Assembly (NCBI GenBank): GCA_046160485.1
Contig: JBJXGV010000002.1
Span: forward strand, 235,380-299,379
Length of the DNA stretch: 64,000 nucleotides
Source: JBJXGV01 sp046160485
Lineage (GTDB): Bacteria; Orphanbacterota; Orphanbacteria; JBJXGV01
Direction of reading: 5' to 3'
Shown: positions 51,083 to 60,472 of the stretch, piece after piece
How positions within the stretch are numbered: position 1 is the stretch's first letter
Layout of the letters: each line of letters opens with the position of its first letter
The notes under the pieces: generated by a model
Seen by the model: the letters and a program-made list of their open reading frames with translations, nothing else
Told to the model about the DNA's origin: nothing
Databases searched by the model: none
Program-made: the position numbers and the translations under genes

Positions 51083-52739
51083 GGCGCCGCGCGCCCCGCG
51101 AGATTCGTCAGCTCGAAATCGCGCCCTTCTCATCGGGGTCCTTCTCTTCATCGCAAGCGCGGCCTACTTCGCGTCGTACGCACGGATCGGTCTCTACGAT
51201 GACGAAGGATATCTGCTCGAGGGCGTGACGCGCCTCCTCGACGGACAAGTCATCTACCGCGATTTTCATCACACCTATGCGCCGGGGCGCTTCTACATGT
51301 TCGCGGCGCTGTTCAAACTCTTCGGCGAAGACTTGCTCGTCGTTCGCGCGGCGTGGGTCGTGATGCGCGCGGGGATCGTCGTCCTCGCGTGGTTATTTGC
51401 GCGCAGGCTCGTCGGCGGGGCATACGCGTGGATCGCGCCGCTTGGGCTCCTTGCCGCGCCGGGGCCGTGGCACAAGTCGTTCTTTCATCTTTTTCTTGTC
51501 GGGGCGGCGCTCGCGGCGAGTGCGCTCTTCTCGCGCGGCGGACGGCGCGCTTCGTTCTGGACCGGCGCGCTCGTCGCCACCGCGATTCTCTTCAGGCAGG
51601 ATGTCGGCGTTGCCGCTGCGGGGGCGATCGGGCTCTACTGGTTGATTCGTCGCGCGCCCGATGTCCCGCGCGTATCGGCGCCGCTTCTTCTTGCCGGCTT
51701 CGCGGCGGTGCTCGCGGCGCCGCTCGCGTACTTCATCTCGCAGAACGCGCTCGGCCCGCTTCTCGTCAAAGTCTTCGTGGCGGGCGTGCGCGACAATCGC
51801 ACGAACGAACTTCCGTTCCCGCCGCTCTTGCCGCTCATCCCATCGGGCGCGCCGGACGCGCGCGCCGTGTTCTCGCTTCTGTTCGTCAAAGTGCTCTACT
51901 ACGTGCCGCCGGTCTCGTTCGCGCTCTACGGCGCGACGCTCGCGGCCACCGCGCTGCGGAATCGCGCGCTCCCGCAGCCCGCGCCGTTTTTTCTCTTGCT
52001 CCTCGGCGCGGCGGGGTTTTCTCAGGTGCTTGCGCGCTCGGATTTGCCGCATCTGCTCCAAGCGATCGGACTCGTCTACTTCGTCTGGGCGATCGCGGTC
52101 GCGAGCGCCGCGCGAGCACTCCCCAAACAGTTCTCTCTCGCGGTCGCCGCACTCGCCGCGGTGCTCGTGCCCGCGACGCTCACACTCGGATTTTTCTGGC
52201 TCGCGCGGTCGAGCGCGACGCCGGCGGGCGCGACGTACCTGACGAGCGCGGGCGTGATGATGACCGCGGAAAACGCGACCGGCGCGTTCGTGTCGCTTCC
52301 GCGCGTAGAGCGAACGCGACTCGAACTGCCGCGCGCGCGCGTCGACGTGCCGCCTGCGCTTGCAGCGATCGTCGGCGAGGCCGGTAGCTTCATCGAAGAG
52401 CACACGGCGCCAGGCGACTATTTCCTCACGCTCCCCGGATATCAGCTTCTATACTTTCTCTTCGATCGTAGAAACCCCACGCATTTCCCACATGTCCGCC
52501 GGGCATTCGAATCGCGCGATGAAGAGGATCGTTACATGGCGGACATCGAAGATCACCAGACCCGCTACATCTTCTTTCAGGAGATCGCCATCGACGGCCG
52601 CCCCGAGAGGCGATTCGCCGTCTACGCGGAGCGCACGATGAATTGGATTGTCGAACGCTACCGCCCGGTGAAACAGATTGGGGAGCCGCGCGCGGGACTT
52701 TCCTTCGTCGTGCTCGAGAGGCTCGCCGAGCCGCGATGA
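51072..52739 (+). CDS. Polytopic membrane glycosyltransferase-like protein (GT39/PMT-like)
   Basis: This 555-residue protein has an N-terminal helix followed by the acidic loop 'RIGLYDDEGYLLEGVTRLL' and 'GQVIYRDFHHTYAPGRFYM', the pattern of GT39/ArnT/PMT-type enzymes, where the loop acid is catalytic. About ten further helices follow, then a soluble C-terminal domain of about 170 residues ('GDYFLTLPGYQLLYFLFDRR', 'RYIFFQEIAIDGRPERRFAV'). It is coupled to its neighbours by an 11 nt overlap upstream and an ATGA downstream. Confidence 0.83.
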   Translation: MSAEAPRAPRDSSARNRALLIGVLLFIASAAYFASYARIGLYDDEGYLLEGVTRLLDGQVIYRDFHHTYAPGRFYMFAALFKLFGEDLLVVRAAWVVMRAGIVVLAWLFARRLVGGAYAWIAPLGLLAAPGPWHKSFFHLFLVGAALAASALFSRGGRRASFWTGALVATAILFRQDVGVAAAGAIGLYWLIRRAPDVPRVSAPLLLAGFAAVLAAPLAYFISQNALGPLLVKVFVAGVRDNRTNELPFPPLLPLIPSGAPDARAVFSLLFVKVLYYVPPVSFALYGATLAATALRNRALPQPAPFFLLLLGAAGFSQVLARSDLPHLLQAIGLVYFVWAIAVASAARALPKQFSLAVAALAAVLVPATLTLGFFWLARSSATPAGATYLTSAGVMMTAENATGAFVSLPRVERTRLELPRARVDVPPALAAIVGEAGSFIEEHTAPGDYFLTLPGYQLLYFLFDRRNPTHFPHVRRAFESRDEEDRYMADIEDHQTRYIFFQEIAIDGRPERRFAVYAERTMNWIVERYRPVKQIGEPRAGLSFVVLERLAEPR

Positions 52740-53725
52740 AGCGCTTCTTCGGGCGGCTGCTCCGAGTCGTCGTCACGGGGCTTTTGCTCGCGTTTGTTTT
52801 GTCGCGCGTCGACCTTCGCGACCTGTGGGCGCATCTGCGATTTCTGAATCCGCGGCTGCTTCTTCTCGGGTACCTGTTGCACGCTTCGATGGTGCTGCTC
52901 AACGCATGGCGCTGGCGGCTTCTGATCGCCGCGCAGGGGACACACCTCGGGCTCGCGCGGCTGACGTCGTATTACCTCGTGGGGATCTTCTTCAACACGT
53001 TTACGCCGACATCGATCGGCGGCGACGTGACGCGTGTCATCGATCTCGCGAAACACACGGGCCGGCGTTCGACCGCGCTCGCTTCGGTATTCGTCGAACG
53101 CATCGTCGGACTCTTCGTGCTCTTGCCGGTGAGTCTCTTCGGACTCGCCGCGGCGTACCGGCACATCCTCGCGGGGCGCAGTGTGCTCTTGTACCTCGAG
53201 GCGCTTCTCGTGATCGTGCTCGTCGCGGCGTTCGCGCTCGTGCGCGTCGATCGCGCTCGCGCGTTGATCGGGCGGATACCGTTCGCGGGCCGCCTTGTCT
53301 CGAAGCCGGGCGTCATGCGGCGCGTGACGAGCGTTCAAGAGGCTCTCGATGTCTACCGCGGGCGCGGGACGCTTCTCGCCGCGGTTTTCTGGATCAGCCT
53401 CGCGTCGCGCGTCGTCTGGATCATTTCGTGTTATGTCTTCGCGACCGCTCTCGGCATCGACGCGCCGCTTGCGGCATTCTTTCTCGTGATTCCTCTCGTC
53501 GAGGTTGCGCGCATGGTGCCGATCTCGCTCTCCGGTCTCGGCATTCGCGAGGGCGCGATCGTGCTTCTCTTCTCCTACTTCGGTGTGGCGGGCAGCGCCG
53601 CGCTCGGGCTATCGATTCTCATTTACGCACCGTTCTTGCTCAACGGACTCATCGGCGGGCTGATTTACGCGTTGCGCGGCCGTGATGCGAAGCCGGCGCC
53701 GGCGGCCGCCGAGGAGACCGGATGA
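52736..53725 (+). CDS. Flippase-like UPF0104/LPG synthase TM-domain protein
   Basis: This 329-residue protein has 7-8 membrane helices. Family signatures are 'FFNTFTPTSIGGDVTRVIDL' near the middle and 'MVPISLSGLGIREGAIVLLF' near the C-terminus, as in the membrane domain of lysylphosphatidylglycerol synthase and in YbhN-like proteins. The aminoacyl-transferase domain is absent. Stand-alone members are suspected lipid flippases. ATGA overlaps join it to both neighbours, so it may translocate a lipid-linked intermediate for this glycan locus. Confidence 0.88.
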   Translation: MKRFFGRLLRVVVTGLLLAFVLSRVDLRDLWAHLRFLNPRLLLLGYLLHASMVLLNAWRWRLLIAAQGTHLGLARLTSYYLVGIFFNTFTPTSIGGDVTRVIDLAKHTGRRSTALASVFVERIVGLFVLLPVSLFGLAAAYRHILAGRSVLLYLEALLVIVLVAAFALVRVDRARALIGRIPFAGRLVSKPGVMRRVTSVQEALDVYRGRGTLLAAVFWISLASRVVWIISCYVFATALGIDAPLAAFFLVIPLVEVARMVPISLSGLGIREGAIVLLFSYFGVAGSAALGLSILIYAPFLLNGLIGGLIYALRGRDAKPAPAAAEETG

Positions 53726-56073
53726 TCGCCGCGGGGGTGTTTCTCCTCGCCCTCGTGTTACGCCTCTTGTACATCACGCAGGCGGACACGAGTCCGTTCT
53801 TCGACGCACTCGGCCTCGACGCGAAATACTACGACGACGAGGCGCAGCGAATCCTCGCGGGCACGCTGCCGCGCGAGCCGTATTTCATGGGGCCGCTCTA
53901 CTCTTACTTTCTCGCCGCGGTCTACGCGATCGCGGGTCACTCGTACGACGTCGTGCGCGCGTTGCAATGCGTGATGGGCGCGGCGACGGCGCTCGCTGCG
54001 TGGGCGATCGCGCGCCGTCTTGCGGGCCCCACCGCCGCGCTGCTCGCCGGCCTTCTCGTCGCGATCTACCCGGAATTCATCTTCTACTCGGGTTCGATTC
54101 TCTATCCGACGCTCGCGGCGCTTCTCGACACGGCGGTGATTTTCTTTCTCGTTGAGCACGCGCGATCCGCGCGCGCGCGCGACCTAGCGCTCGGCGGATT
54201 TCTTCTCGGACTTTCGGCCATTGGCCAGGCGACGGTGCTCGCGGTCGCTCCGGGCGTTCTTGTTTGGTTGTGGTTTCTCGAGCGGCGCGATCTGCGGCGT
54301 GCGTTGCGCCGCGCGGCGCCGTTTTTCGCGGCGCTCGCGATCACGATACTTCCCGTGACGGCGCGCAATCTGATCGTCGGTGGCGAGCCGGTGCTTCTCA
54401 CGTCGAATGGCGGGATCAACTTTTATATCGGGAACGGCGCCGAGGCGAACGGCGGCTACGTGAAACCGAAAGGGCTCGACGTGTACGAGGATCCGAGCGG
54501 CCGACGGATGTTCGAGCGCCGGGAAGGACGACCTCTTTCATCGCGCGAGGTCGACGCGATCTGGATGAAGTCGGGTCGCGACGCGGTCACCGGCGATCCC
54601 GCACGATTCGCGTCACTGCTTGTGCGCAAGGCGATGCTGTACTGGGGAGCGATCGAGCTGCCGCAGATCGAGAGCTTCGAGTTCCAGAAGGGGGCGTCGC
54701 CGCTCGTCGCCGCACTCGATGGGTTGCCGATTTCGTTCGGACTGCTCGGACCGCTCGCGGCACTCGGTGTCGTGCTTCTCGTAGCCTCGGCACGCTCGAA
54801 TCGCTCTTTACGCCCGATGATCGCGCCGCCACTCCTCTTCATCGGACTCTATTCCGCGACGATCGTCATCTTCTTCGTCATCTCGCGCTATCGCCTCCCG
54901 ATTCTCCCCGCGCTGTTTGTTTTCGCCGCGGCGACGCTCGTCCGCGGCGCGTCGAGCGCGCGGCAACTCGTGCGCGGCCGGCACGGCGCACCGAGCGCTC
55001 GCGCGCTCGCGATGGCGGTAGGCGCGCTCATCCTGTTCTCCGTGCTCGTGAACACGAATCCGTACGATGTCTCGGAGACGTCAGGTTTCGGGCAGTGCCA
55101 CTTTCGACTCGGCATCATCGCGCGGCAAAACGGACGGATGGACGACGCGCTCGCGGAGTATCGAAGGTCGATCGAGTACGATCCTGCCTACGCACCCGCG
55201 CGAATGAACCTCGCCGAAATTCTCCTCGCACGGCAGGATCTTCCGGGCGCACTCGCCGAACTGCGCGAGGCCGTGCGCATCGATCCCGAGTACGGTCGTG
55301 CGCGCTACAACCTCGGGCTGGCGCTCGCGCTTCTCGGCGAGTGGACGGCCGCGCGGCCGGAGTTCGACGCCGCGGTGCGGCTTGCGCCGCAGTCGCCGGA
55401 CGGCGCGTTCGGTGTCGGGGCGGCGAGTTACGTTGCGGGCGACTATCGCAGGGCGGTCGCCGCGTTCGAATCGATGGCCCAGCGCGCCGGTGCACTCGGC
55501 ACCGCGGGCGCGGCGAGTGTGCAGGCGCTTCAAACGCGCGCGCGCGACCTCGCGCGCCTTGCCGAGCGCGAGGCGCGTCTCGACGCCGCGGCCGCGTCAT
55601 TCGGCTCGAGCGCCGACGCGACGGAGCGCGCCGCCGCACGGGCCGCGGCTCTCTGGGGAGTCGCGGGCGAGCGCAGCCAACTCGAGAAGTACCTGCAGTC
55701 CGCTCCACCGTCGCGCGATCCCGTCGTCCTGTTTCATCGCGGCGATCTGCTCGTAGGCGCAGGCCGCGTCGACGAAGGCGTTCTGCTTCTTCGCGAATCG
55801 CTCAGTGCCGCGCCGGCGCTTCCGTACGCGCACTTCACGCTCGGCGCGGTCCGCATTCTTGCCCGCGATTCCGACGGCGCCTACCGCGAATTCAGCGAAG
55901 AGGTCCGCGTGAATCCTTCGAATTCGGAAGCGCATTTCAATCTGGGGTTGTTGGCGCGCGACTGGCTGAAGAATCGCGACGCGGCAATCGCGCACTTTCG
56001 CGCGTGCGCTGCGCTCGGGCGCGAACGCGCCGCGGAAGCGCGACAGCTTCTCGATCAGCTCGGCGCGAACTGA
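53722..56073 (+). CDS. GT39-like membrane glycosyltransferase fused to TPR repeats
   Basis: This is a 783-residue protein. Residues 1-450 are a GT-C domain with about ten helices and the loop 'GLDAKYYDDEAQRILAGTLP' plus 'EPYFMGPLYSYFLAAVYAIA'. From about 455 onwards it switches to TPR repeats ('GRMDDALAEYRRSIEYDPAY', 'LPGALAELREAVRIDPEYGR', 'YREFSEEVRVNPSNSEAHF'). Similar fusions appear in deltaproteobacteria and FCB genomes and may recruit protein acceptors. Its TGA lies inside the hairpin at 56070-56107. Confidence 0.88.
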   Translation: MIAAGVFLLALVLRLLYITQADTSPFFDALGLDAKYYDDEAQRILAGTLPREPYFMGPLYSYFLAAVYAIAGHSYDVVRALQCVMGAATALAAWAIARRLAGPTAALLAGLLVAIYPEFIFYSGSILYPTLAALLDTAVIFFLVEHARSARARDLALGGFLLGLSAIGQATVLAVAPGVLVWLWFLERRDLRRALRRAAPFFAALAITILPVTARNLIVGGEPVLLTSNGGINFYIGNGAEANGGYVKPKGLDVYEDPSGRRMFERREGRPLSSREVDAIWMKSGRDAVTGDPARFASLLVRKAMLYWGAIELPQIESFEFQKGASPLVAALDGLPISFGLLGPLAALGVVLLVASARSNRSLRPMIAPPLLFIGLYSATIVIFFVISRYRLPILPALFVFAAATLVRGASSARQLVRGRHGAPSARALAMAVGALILFSVLVNTNPYDVSETSGFGQCHFRLGIIARQNGRMDDALAEYRRSIEYDPAYAPARMNLAEILLARQDLPGALAELREAVRIDPEYGRARYNLGLALALLGEWTAARPEFDAAVRLAPQSPDGAFGVGAASYVAGDYRRAVAAFESMAQRAGALGTAGAASVQALQTRARDLARLAEREARLDAAAASFGSSADATERAAARAAALWGVAGERSQLEKYLQSAPPSRDPVVLFHRGDLLVGAGRVDEGVLLLRESLSAAPALPYAHFTLGAVRILARDSDGAYREFSEEVRVNPSNSEAHFNLGLLARDWLKNRDAAIAHFRACAALGRERAAEARQLLDQLGAN

Positions 56074-56107
56074 TTCGCGCGTGCGCTGCGGTGCGCGCGC
56101 GAATCAG
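56070..56107. terminator. Bidirectional hairpin between convergent GT genes
   Basis: CTGATTCGCGCGTGC (56070-56084) pairs with GCGCGCGCGAATCAG (56093-56107) over 15 bp with one T-G wobble and an 8 nt loop. It includes the stop codon of the plus-strand gene and ends 2 nt before the stop of the minus-strand gene. There is no U-tract on either side. Confidence 0.6.
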
Positions 56108-56109
56108 CG

Positions 56110-58245
56110 CTACCTACGCTTCGCCTTCGGCGGCGGGGCTTCCTTCCCGCGCAGTTCGACGACGCGCAGCCCGTTGAGTTCAAACACGGGTTTGCCACGC
56201 TCGCGCAGGAATCGGTCGAGGGCTTCGCGAACGCGCGGATGGTAGTAGTAGCGCCCGAAGTGCAGTCCCAGCGGATCGTTGATCATCACATGCGTGACGC
56301 CCTCGTCGCGAAGGCGCTTCTCGAGCACGTCGCCCGACTGGTCTTGCTCGAGCAGCTGCATCACCCACGATGATTCGTAGAAGCTGTCCGCGATGTACGG
56401 GCGATCGAGGTAGTACCCGCGGTTCTCCCAGACGAGGAGCAGCTTCGCGTTCGGCGGCAGCTCGCGGCTCGCGCGCGTCATCGGGTCGTACGGCTGCAAG
56501 CGACGATGAAGATAGTCCTCGCGCTTTTCGAGGCCGATCGCCGACGGGAGCTGATTCGGAACCGTCACCGCCACGATGTGAATCGTGAAGAACGTGAAGT
56601 ACGCGAGTGTGATCGCCAGCGCGAGTCGTGCGAACCATGTCTGGCGAGCCTCCGATGCGACCCGGTCGAGAACCCAAGCGGCAAGGACCGACAGCGCCGG
56701 CAATGCAGGGATGAAGAATCGAAGCTGCTGAGGGCCCCAAGCCCAGAGCGCAAGACTTAGAGTCGACAATACGAGCAGCGCCGCGCCCGCGGGAGGGAGC
56801 GGCAGCGCGAGGATCACCGCGGGAATAAACATGAGGTATAGCGGCGACATGATTCCGTCGAACGCGGTGTACTCGATGTTTCCTTTTACCGTCATGTTCC
56901 ATGGAATAAGCGCGTAGTCCGCCGCGGATCGCCCCATGCCGATGCTGCGCTGCCATTCGACGAGGCGCTTTCCGAGCTCGGCGTTCCATTCGATGCCGCC
57001 GAAGCGTTCGAAAAGGAGCGGATAGACCGGATTCCCCGTGAACGCCGCGTTCTTGAACAGCCAGGGCGCGAATAGAGTGATCGCGGGGAGCGGATAGAGC
57101 AGAAGGTGCGAGAGCGGCGCGCGGCTGTCGCGGCTCGCGAGGCGCGTTACGACGAGCGTCACGAAGAGCGCGGCGCCGAAGAGTCCGCCGGTGTACTTCA
57201 TGCCCGCCAGCAGTCCGACCAGGACGGAGGACGCGACGATGTGGCTAAGGCGGCCCGTCTCATTCCAGCGGAGCGCCTCCGCGAGCGCGACGAAGAGAAC
57301 GAAGGCCATCGCAAGATCGATGTTCGCGATCGTCCGATTGTCGAGAACGAGTGGATTCATAAGAAGGATGCACGGAGCCAGGAGCGAGCGTCGAACTCCG
57401 AGCCAGCGTCGCGCAAAACCAGCGATCGCCAGCAGCAGCAAGACGCGCAGCCCGAGGTCGAGCAGCTTCGCGCCGTCTTCGCCGCCGGCGAGCAACGCAA
57501 CGGCGTAAAGCAACTCGGTCGCGTGCGGCATGTTTGCGTAAACGTTGTACGGAATGCGCTCGATTTTCCCCGCCTCGATGTAGTCGCGGGGGATTTGGAG
57601 GTGATAGACGAGGGCGTCGGTCCCGATGATCGGGGACAGGTGCATCACGAGCCCGGCGACGAGCGCAAGCGACAACATCAAGAGCACGGCCCAGTCCGTC
57701 TTGTGCCGCGGAAGCTGCGGCGGACGCGGTGGATTCAGCAGGAGATCCCGATTGTCCGCGACGAGCGCGACGAGGGAGACGCCTAGAATAACGAGGAGAG
57801 GAGTGCCCAGAAGACCGGCGAAACCGAATACGAACGTGACGGCCGTCATAACGAGCATTCCGATCGCGCACGCAATCGCGACCGCCAACGAACGCTCCTC
57901 GGGCAAGAAGGCGTCGCGCGTTTCGGTCGCGTCGCCGGTCGGCGCTTCGGCCCGGGACGGACGCGCTGTGCCGCGGGGGCGGGTAACGCTCCGTCCGACG
58001 AGTCCGCACCAGATCAGAATTCCCGCACACGCGAGAAACCCACGCGCAACGTGAATCAGCTTTTCGGGGGAGAACGCGGACCGAACCGGCGTGAGATCGG
58101 AGTACGGATTGATCGTGAAGATTGCCGGATGCTCGACGAGGTAGAGGGCGAGCACGATCAGCGCCCAAACGAACAGAACCACGGCGACGGCGGCGCGCCC
58201 GACGGAACCTATTCCTCGCGTTTCGCCACTCCGGGGAGTCGCCAT
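56110..58245 (-). CDS. Large polytopic membrane glycosyltransferase-like protein
   Basis: This 711-residue protein has about 14 hydrophobic segments. The loop 'IIGTDALVYHLQIPRDYIEA' with 'VYANMPHATELLYAVALL' is GT39-like, with Asp in the position of the catalytic acid. The C-terminal about 130 residues are soluble ('PNAKLLLVWENRGYYLDRPY', 'HVMINDPLGLHFGRYYYHPR'), a common feature of such proteins. It lies convergent to the GT/TPR gene and probably belongs to the same pathway. AAGG is the only upstream ribosome-binding hint. Confidence 0.83.
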   Translation of the reverse strand: MATPRSGETRGIGSVGRAAVAVVLFVWALIVLALYLVEHPAIFTINPYSDLTPVRSAFSPEKLIHVARGFLACAGILIWCGLVGRSVTRPRGTARPSRAEAPTGDATETRDAFLPEERSLAVAIACAIGMLVMTAVTFVFGFAGLLGTPLLVILGVSLVALVADNRDLLLNPPRPPQLPRHKTDWAVLLMLSLALVAGLVMHLSPIIGTDALVYHLQIPRDYIEAGKIERIPYNVYANMPHATELLYAVALLAGGEDGAKLLDLGLRVLLLLAIAGFARRWLGVRRSLLAPCILLMNPLVLDNRTIANIDLAMAFVLFVALAEALRWNETGRLSHIVASSVLVGLLAGMKYTGGLFGAALFVTLVVTRLASRDSRAPLSHLLLYPLPAITLFAPWLFKNAAFTGNPVYPLLFERFGGIEWNAELGKRLVEWQRSIGMGRSAADYALIPWNMTVKGNIEYTAFDGIMSPLYLMFIPAVILALPLPPAGAALLVLSTLSLALWAWGPQQLRFFIPALPALSVLAAWVLDRVASEARQTWFARLALAITLAYFTFFTIHIVAVTVPNQLPSAIGLEKREDYLHRRLQPYDPMTRASRELPPNAKLLLVWENRGYYLDRPYIADSFYESSWVMQLLEQDQSGDVLEKRLRDEGVTHVMINDPLGLHFGRYYYHPRVREALDRFLRERGKPVFELNGLRVVELRGKEAPPPKAKRR

Positions 58246-58392
58246 GCGCCTTTCGTTCGCCGAGCCGATGATTCCGCCACCCTGCTCTGCCGCGCCGCGC
58301 GGGCGAGCGATTCGCCAACCAGGGCGCGCAGTCTAGCACGCGTGCCGGAGACGGTCCACGACTTCGCCCGCTGCAGCGGAGCGGGAAACACC

Positions 58393-58422
58393 TTGACGCT
58401 CAATCCGCCAACTCTGTAAAGT
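58393..58422 (+). promoter_or_regulatory. Sigma-70-type promoter of beta-propeller lipoprotein gene
   Basis: TTGACG (58393-58398) and TAAAGT (58417-58422) are 18 nt apart in the divergent gap, about 80 nt before the ATG at 58503. Confidence 0.5.
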
Positions 58423-58502
58423 GCATTCGTTTCATCCAGCCCATGCTAAAAACCTCTCACTACGCAACGGCTCGCGAGCCACGGATTCGCGAAGGAACCC
58501 CG

Positions 58503-60209
58503 ATGTCAAAGCGCTTGCTTGCGTCCGTTCCGACTCTTGTTCTTTCTCTGGTCGCGCTGACGATCGGTTGCGGCGACGAAGACGGTCCGGGGCCCGGTGA
58601 CGGGTGCACGAACTGCCAATACTGGACGCAGCTCACAGTCGACGGCGGCCAGTTTCCTGCCGTCCATCCTTCGCGTCCCAACGTGATCGCATACAGCTCG
58701 CGAAGCGCGAACGCTGAAGACGAGGCTGAAGACATTTGGATTCGCGAAGAGGTCACTGGCGCGGCGACGCGGTACTATCGCGTCACCGACGACGCGGGCG
58801 ACGAGCGGCTGCCGTCGTGGTCCCCCGATGGTCGTCGACTCTGTTTTTCGCGGTTCGCGAATGGGCGGTACGACCTCTGGATCGTCGATGTCTCGGACCC
58901 GGAGAACCCGACCGACTTGGTCAAGATCACGTCGCTGGCGGACATCACCGGCGAGCCGAATCGAAGCGCTTGGCGCGATGACGCGCGCATCATCTTCTCG
59001 AACGGCGACGACATCTACCAGCACGACGCGGCGGGCACCGGCTCGTTCGAGGAGCTCGTTCCCGATCCGGCTGACGCGATTCTCGGTCTCGGTCTTCGTT
59101 TCACTGAGAATCAGCCGTCGTTCTGCAGAGACCCCATCTCGACCCAGGAACTGATGGCGTTCGTCTCCGAGGGGCGCGGTCCTCAAGGCAATATCTACAT
59201 CACTGCGTTCGCGGAATCGGGCGAAGAACTCTTCGCGAACGTCTCGATCGATGGCAAGCCTCTCCAGAACCCGCCTCCCAATTCCGACACCCTGCTCACG
59301 CCAGTCAACGTCTTCGGGATCGCTCCTGGTGACTACGTCGTCGGCGTCAACGTCAGGGTCGGCCCAGATGATTTCTGTGATACGACACTCGTGCTGCCCG
59401 TGCGCGTCGGGCCCAACCAGGTCGTCCCCGCGGAGTTCATCTTCGAGCGCCCGCGCGGAGCCATTCGAGTCGTAGGACCGCCGACCGATGGGAGCACGCG
59501 TCTAACGGTTTATCGCCGATTCGAGGATGGGTCGCTGGGAGTCCCGATCCCAACCGGAAGCGTCTTGTCGGAAACCACCTATGTGGACTGTCTATTCGAA
59601 AGCGAATATCTCGTTCGCCTCGAGCGCGTTGGCGAGCTCGAGGATTCCGCTTCCGTTTTCGTCTGCGGTCGACGAGTGAGCCAGGTCTGCCTGACCGTTT
59701 CGCAGGAGGGCTGTCCCGATAGTCTACCGACGGTCGCGTGCATCGACACGCTTGTCTACGAGCCCCCGCCGGGGAAAAACGCGGGCGATATCGCTGCATC
59801 GACTTATGACTGGGCCGCGAAAAGCGACCCGGCGCTCCTACCGCAACAAACGGCCACCGATCTCTGGTTCTACGATTTCGGCGCCGATAGCTTGAGCCGG
59901 CTCACCCAGAACGTGCGTGTCGAGAAGTTTCCCGCATGCTCGCCCGATGGTCGGTTCATCGCGTTCATCGAAGACATCAACGGCATCCGAAATCTGAGGA
60001 TCATGAGTCTCGCATCGCGGAACGTGTCGACGGTTCCTCTGCCCGGCCGGAGTACGACTCGCGTTTGCAATCGTTCGGTGCTTCACCCTGCATGGACCCC
60101 GTCTGGGTCGGAAATCGTGGTCTCATTGACGAACTGCGACGACGAAATCGAAACGAATGAAGTGACCGATATCTGGGTGGTGGACGTTTCCGGGTTCCTT
60201 CCGCCCTAG
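58503..60209 (+). CDS. Lipoprotein with TolB/PD40-like beta-propeller
   Basis: This 568-residue protein starts at ATG 58503 behind GAAGGAA. The lipobox 'LVALTIGC' places the lipid cysteine at residue 23. PD40/WD40-like blades are visible as 'RLPSWSPDGRRLCFSRF', 'KFPACSPDGRFIAFIED' and 'LHPAWTPSGSEIVVSL'. They are split into an N-terminal and a C-terminal set by an insert (about 240-440) with 'GEELFANVSIDGKPLQNPP' and repeats like carboxypeptidase-regulatory/PEGA modules, rich in Cys. It is probably a periplasmic or surface-facing scaffold or binding protein. Confidence 0.85.
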   Translation: MSKRLLASVPTLVLSLVALTIGCGDEDGPGPGDGCTNCQYWTQLTVDGGQFPAVHPSRPNVIAYSSRSANAEDEAEDIWIREEVTGAATRYYRVTDDAGDERLPSWSPDGRRLCFSRFANGRYDLWIVDVSDPENPTDLVKITSLADITGEPNRSAWRDDARIIFSNGDDIYQHDAAGTGSFEELVPDPADAILGLGLRFTENQPSFCRDPISTQELMAFVSEGRGPQGNIYITAFAESGEELFANVSIDGKPLQNPPPNSDTLLTPVNVFGIAPGDYVVGVNVRVGPDDFCDTTLVLPVRVGPNQVVPAEFIFERPRGAIRVVGPPTDGSTRLTVYRRFEDGSLGVPIPTGSVLSETTYVDCLFESEYLVRLERVGELEDSASVFVCGRRVSQVCLTVSQEGCPDSLPTVACIDTLVYEPPPGKNAGDIAASTYDWAAKSDPALLPQQTATDLWFYDFGADSLSRLTQNVRVEKFPACSPDGRFIAFIEDINGIRNLRIMSLASRNVSTVPLPGRSTTRVCNRSVLHPAWTPSGSEIVVSLTNCDDEIETNEVTDIWVVDVSGFLPP

Positions 60210-60257
60210 TTTTTGCTCGGCGCCCCCCTCGTCGAGCCGTTCAGACAGCCGCAGACC

Positions 60258-60287
60258 TTGACAGCGAAAGCACCAATTTGTTAGGAT
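60258..60287 (+). promoter_or_regulatory. Sigma-70-type promoter of large secreted protein gene
   Basis: TTGACA (60258-60263) and TAGGAT (60282-60287) are 18 nt apart. The leader to ATG 60473 would be about 180 nt, unusually long, and shows no riboswitch I recognise. Confidence 0.5.
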
Positions 60288-60472
60288 GGCCAACGCTTTA
60301 TCGAGCTTTGACCAATCCAAATCAGTGATCGCAACATGAAGTTCGAGTCTTCTCGGCAGATCCTTGTCGGGCGCGTGGAGTGATGCGCCCGCGGCGGATC
60401 GCGTGGCGTCGGTCGACCCAGCCGTACGGCCCCGTGACCCGTGTGCACTCAACTACTTGGAGGGAACTCAGC

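Noticed and set aside
49277..51151. 624-codon ORF antisense to the AP-superfamily gene
   Set aside because: Shadow frame; the plus strand has all metal-site motifs.
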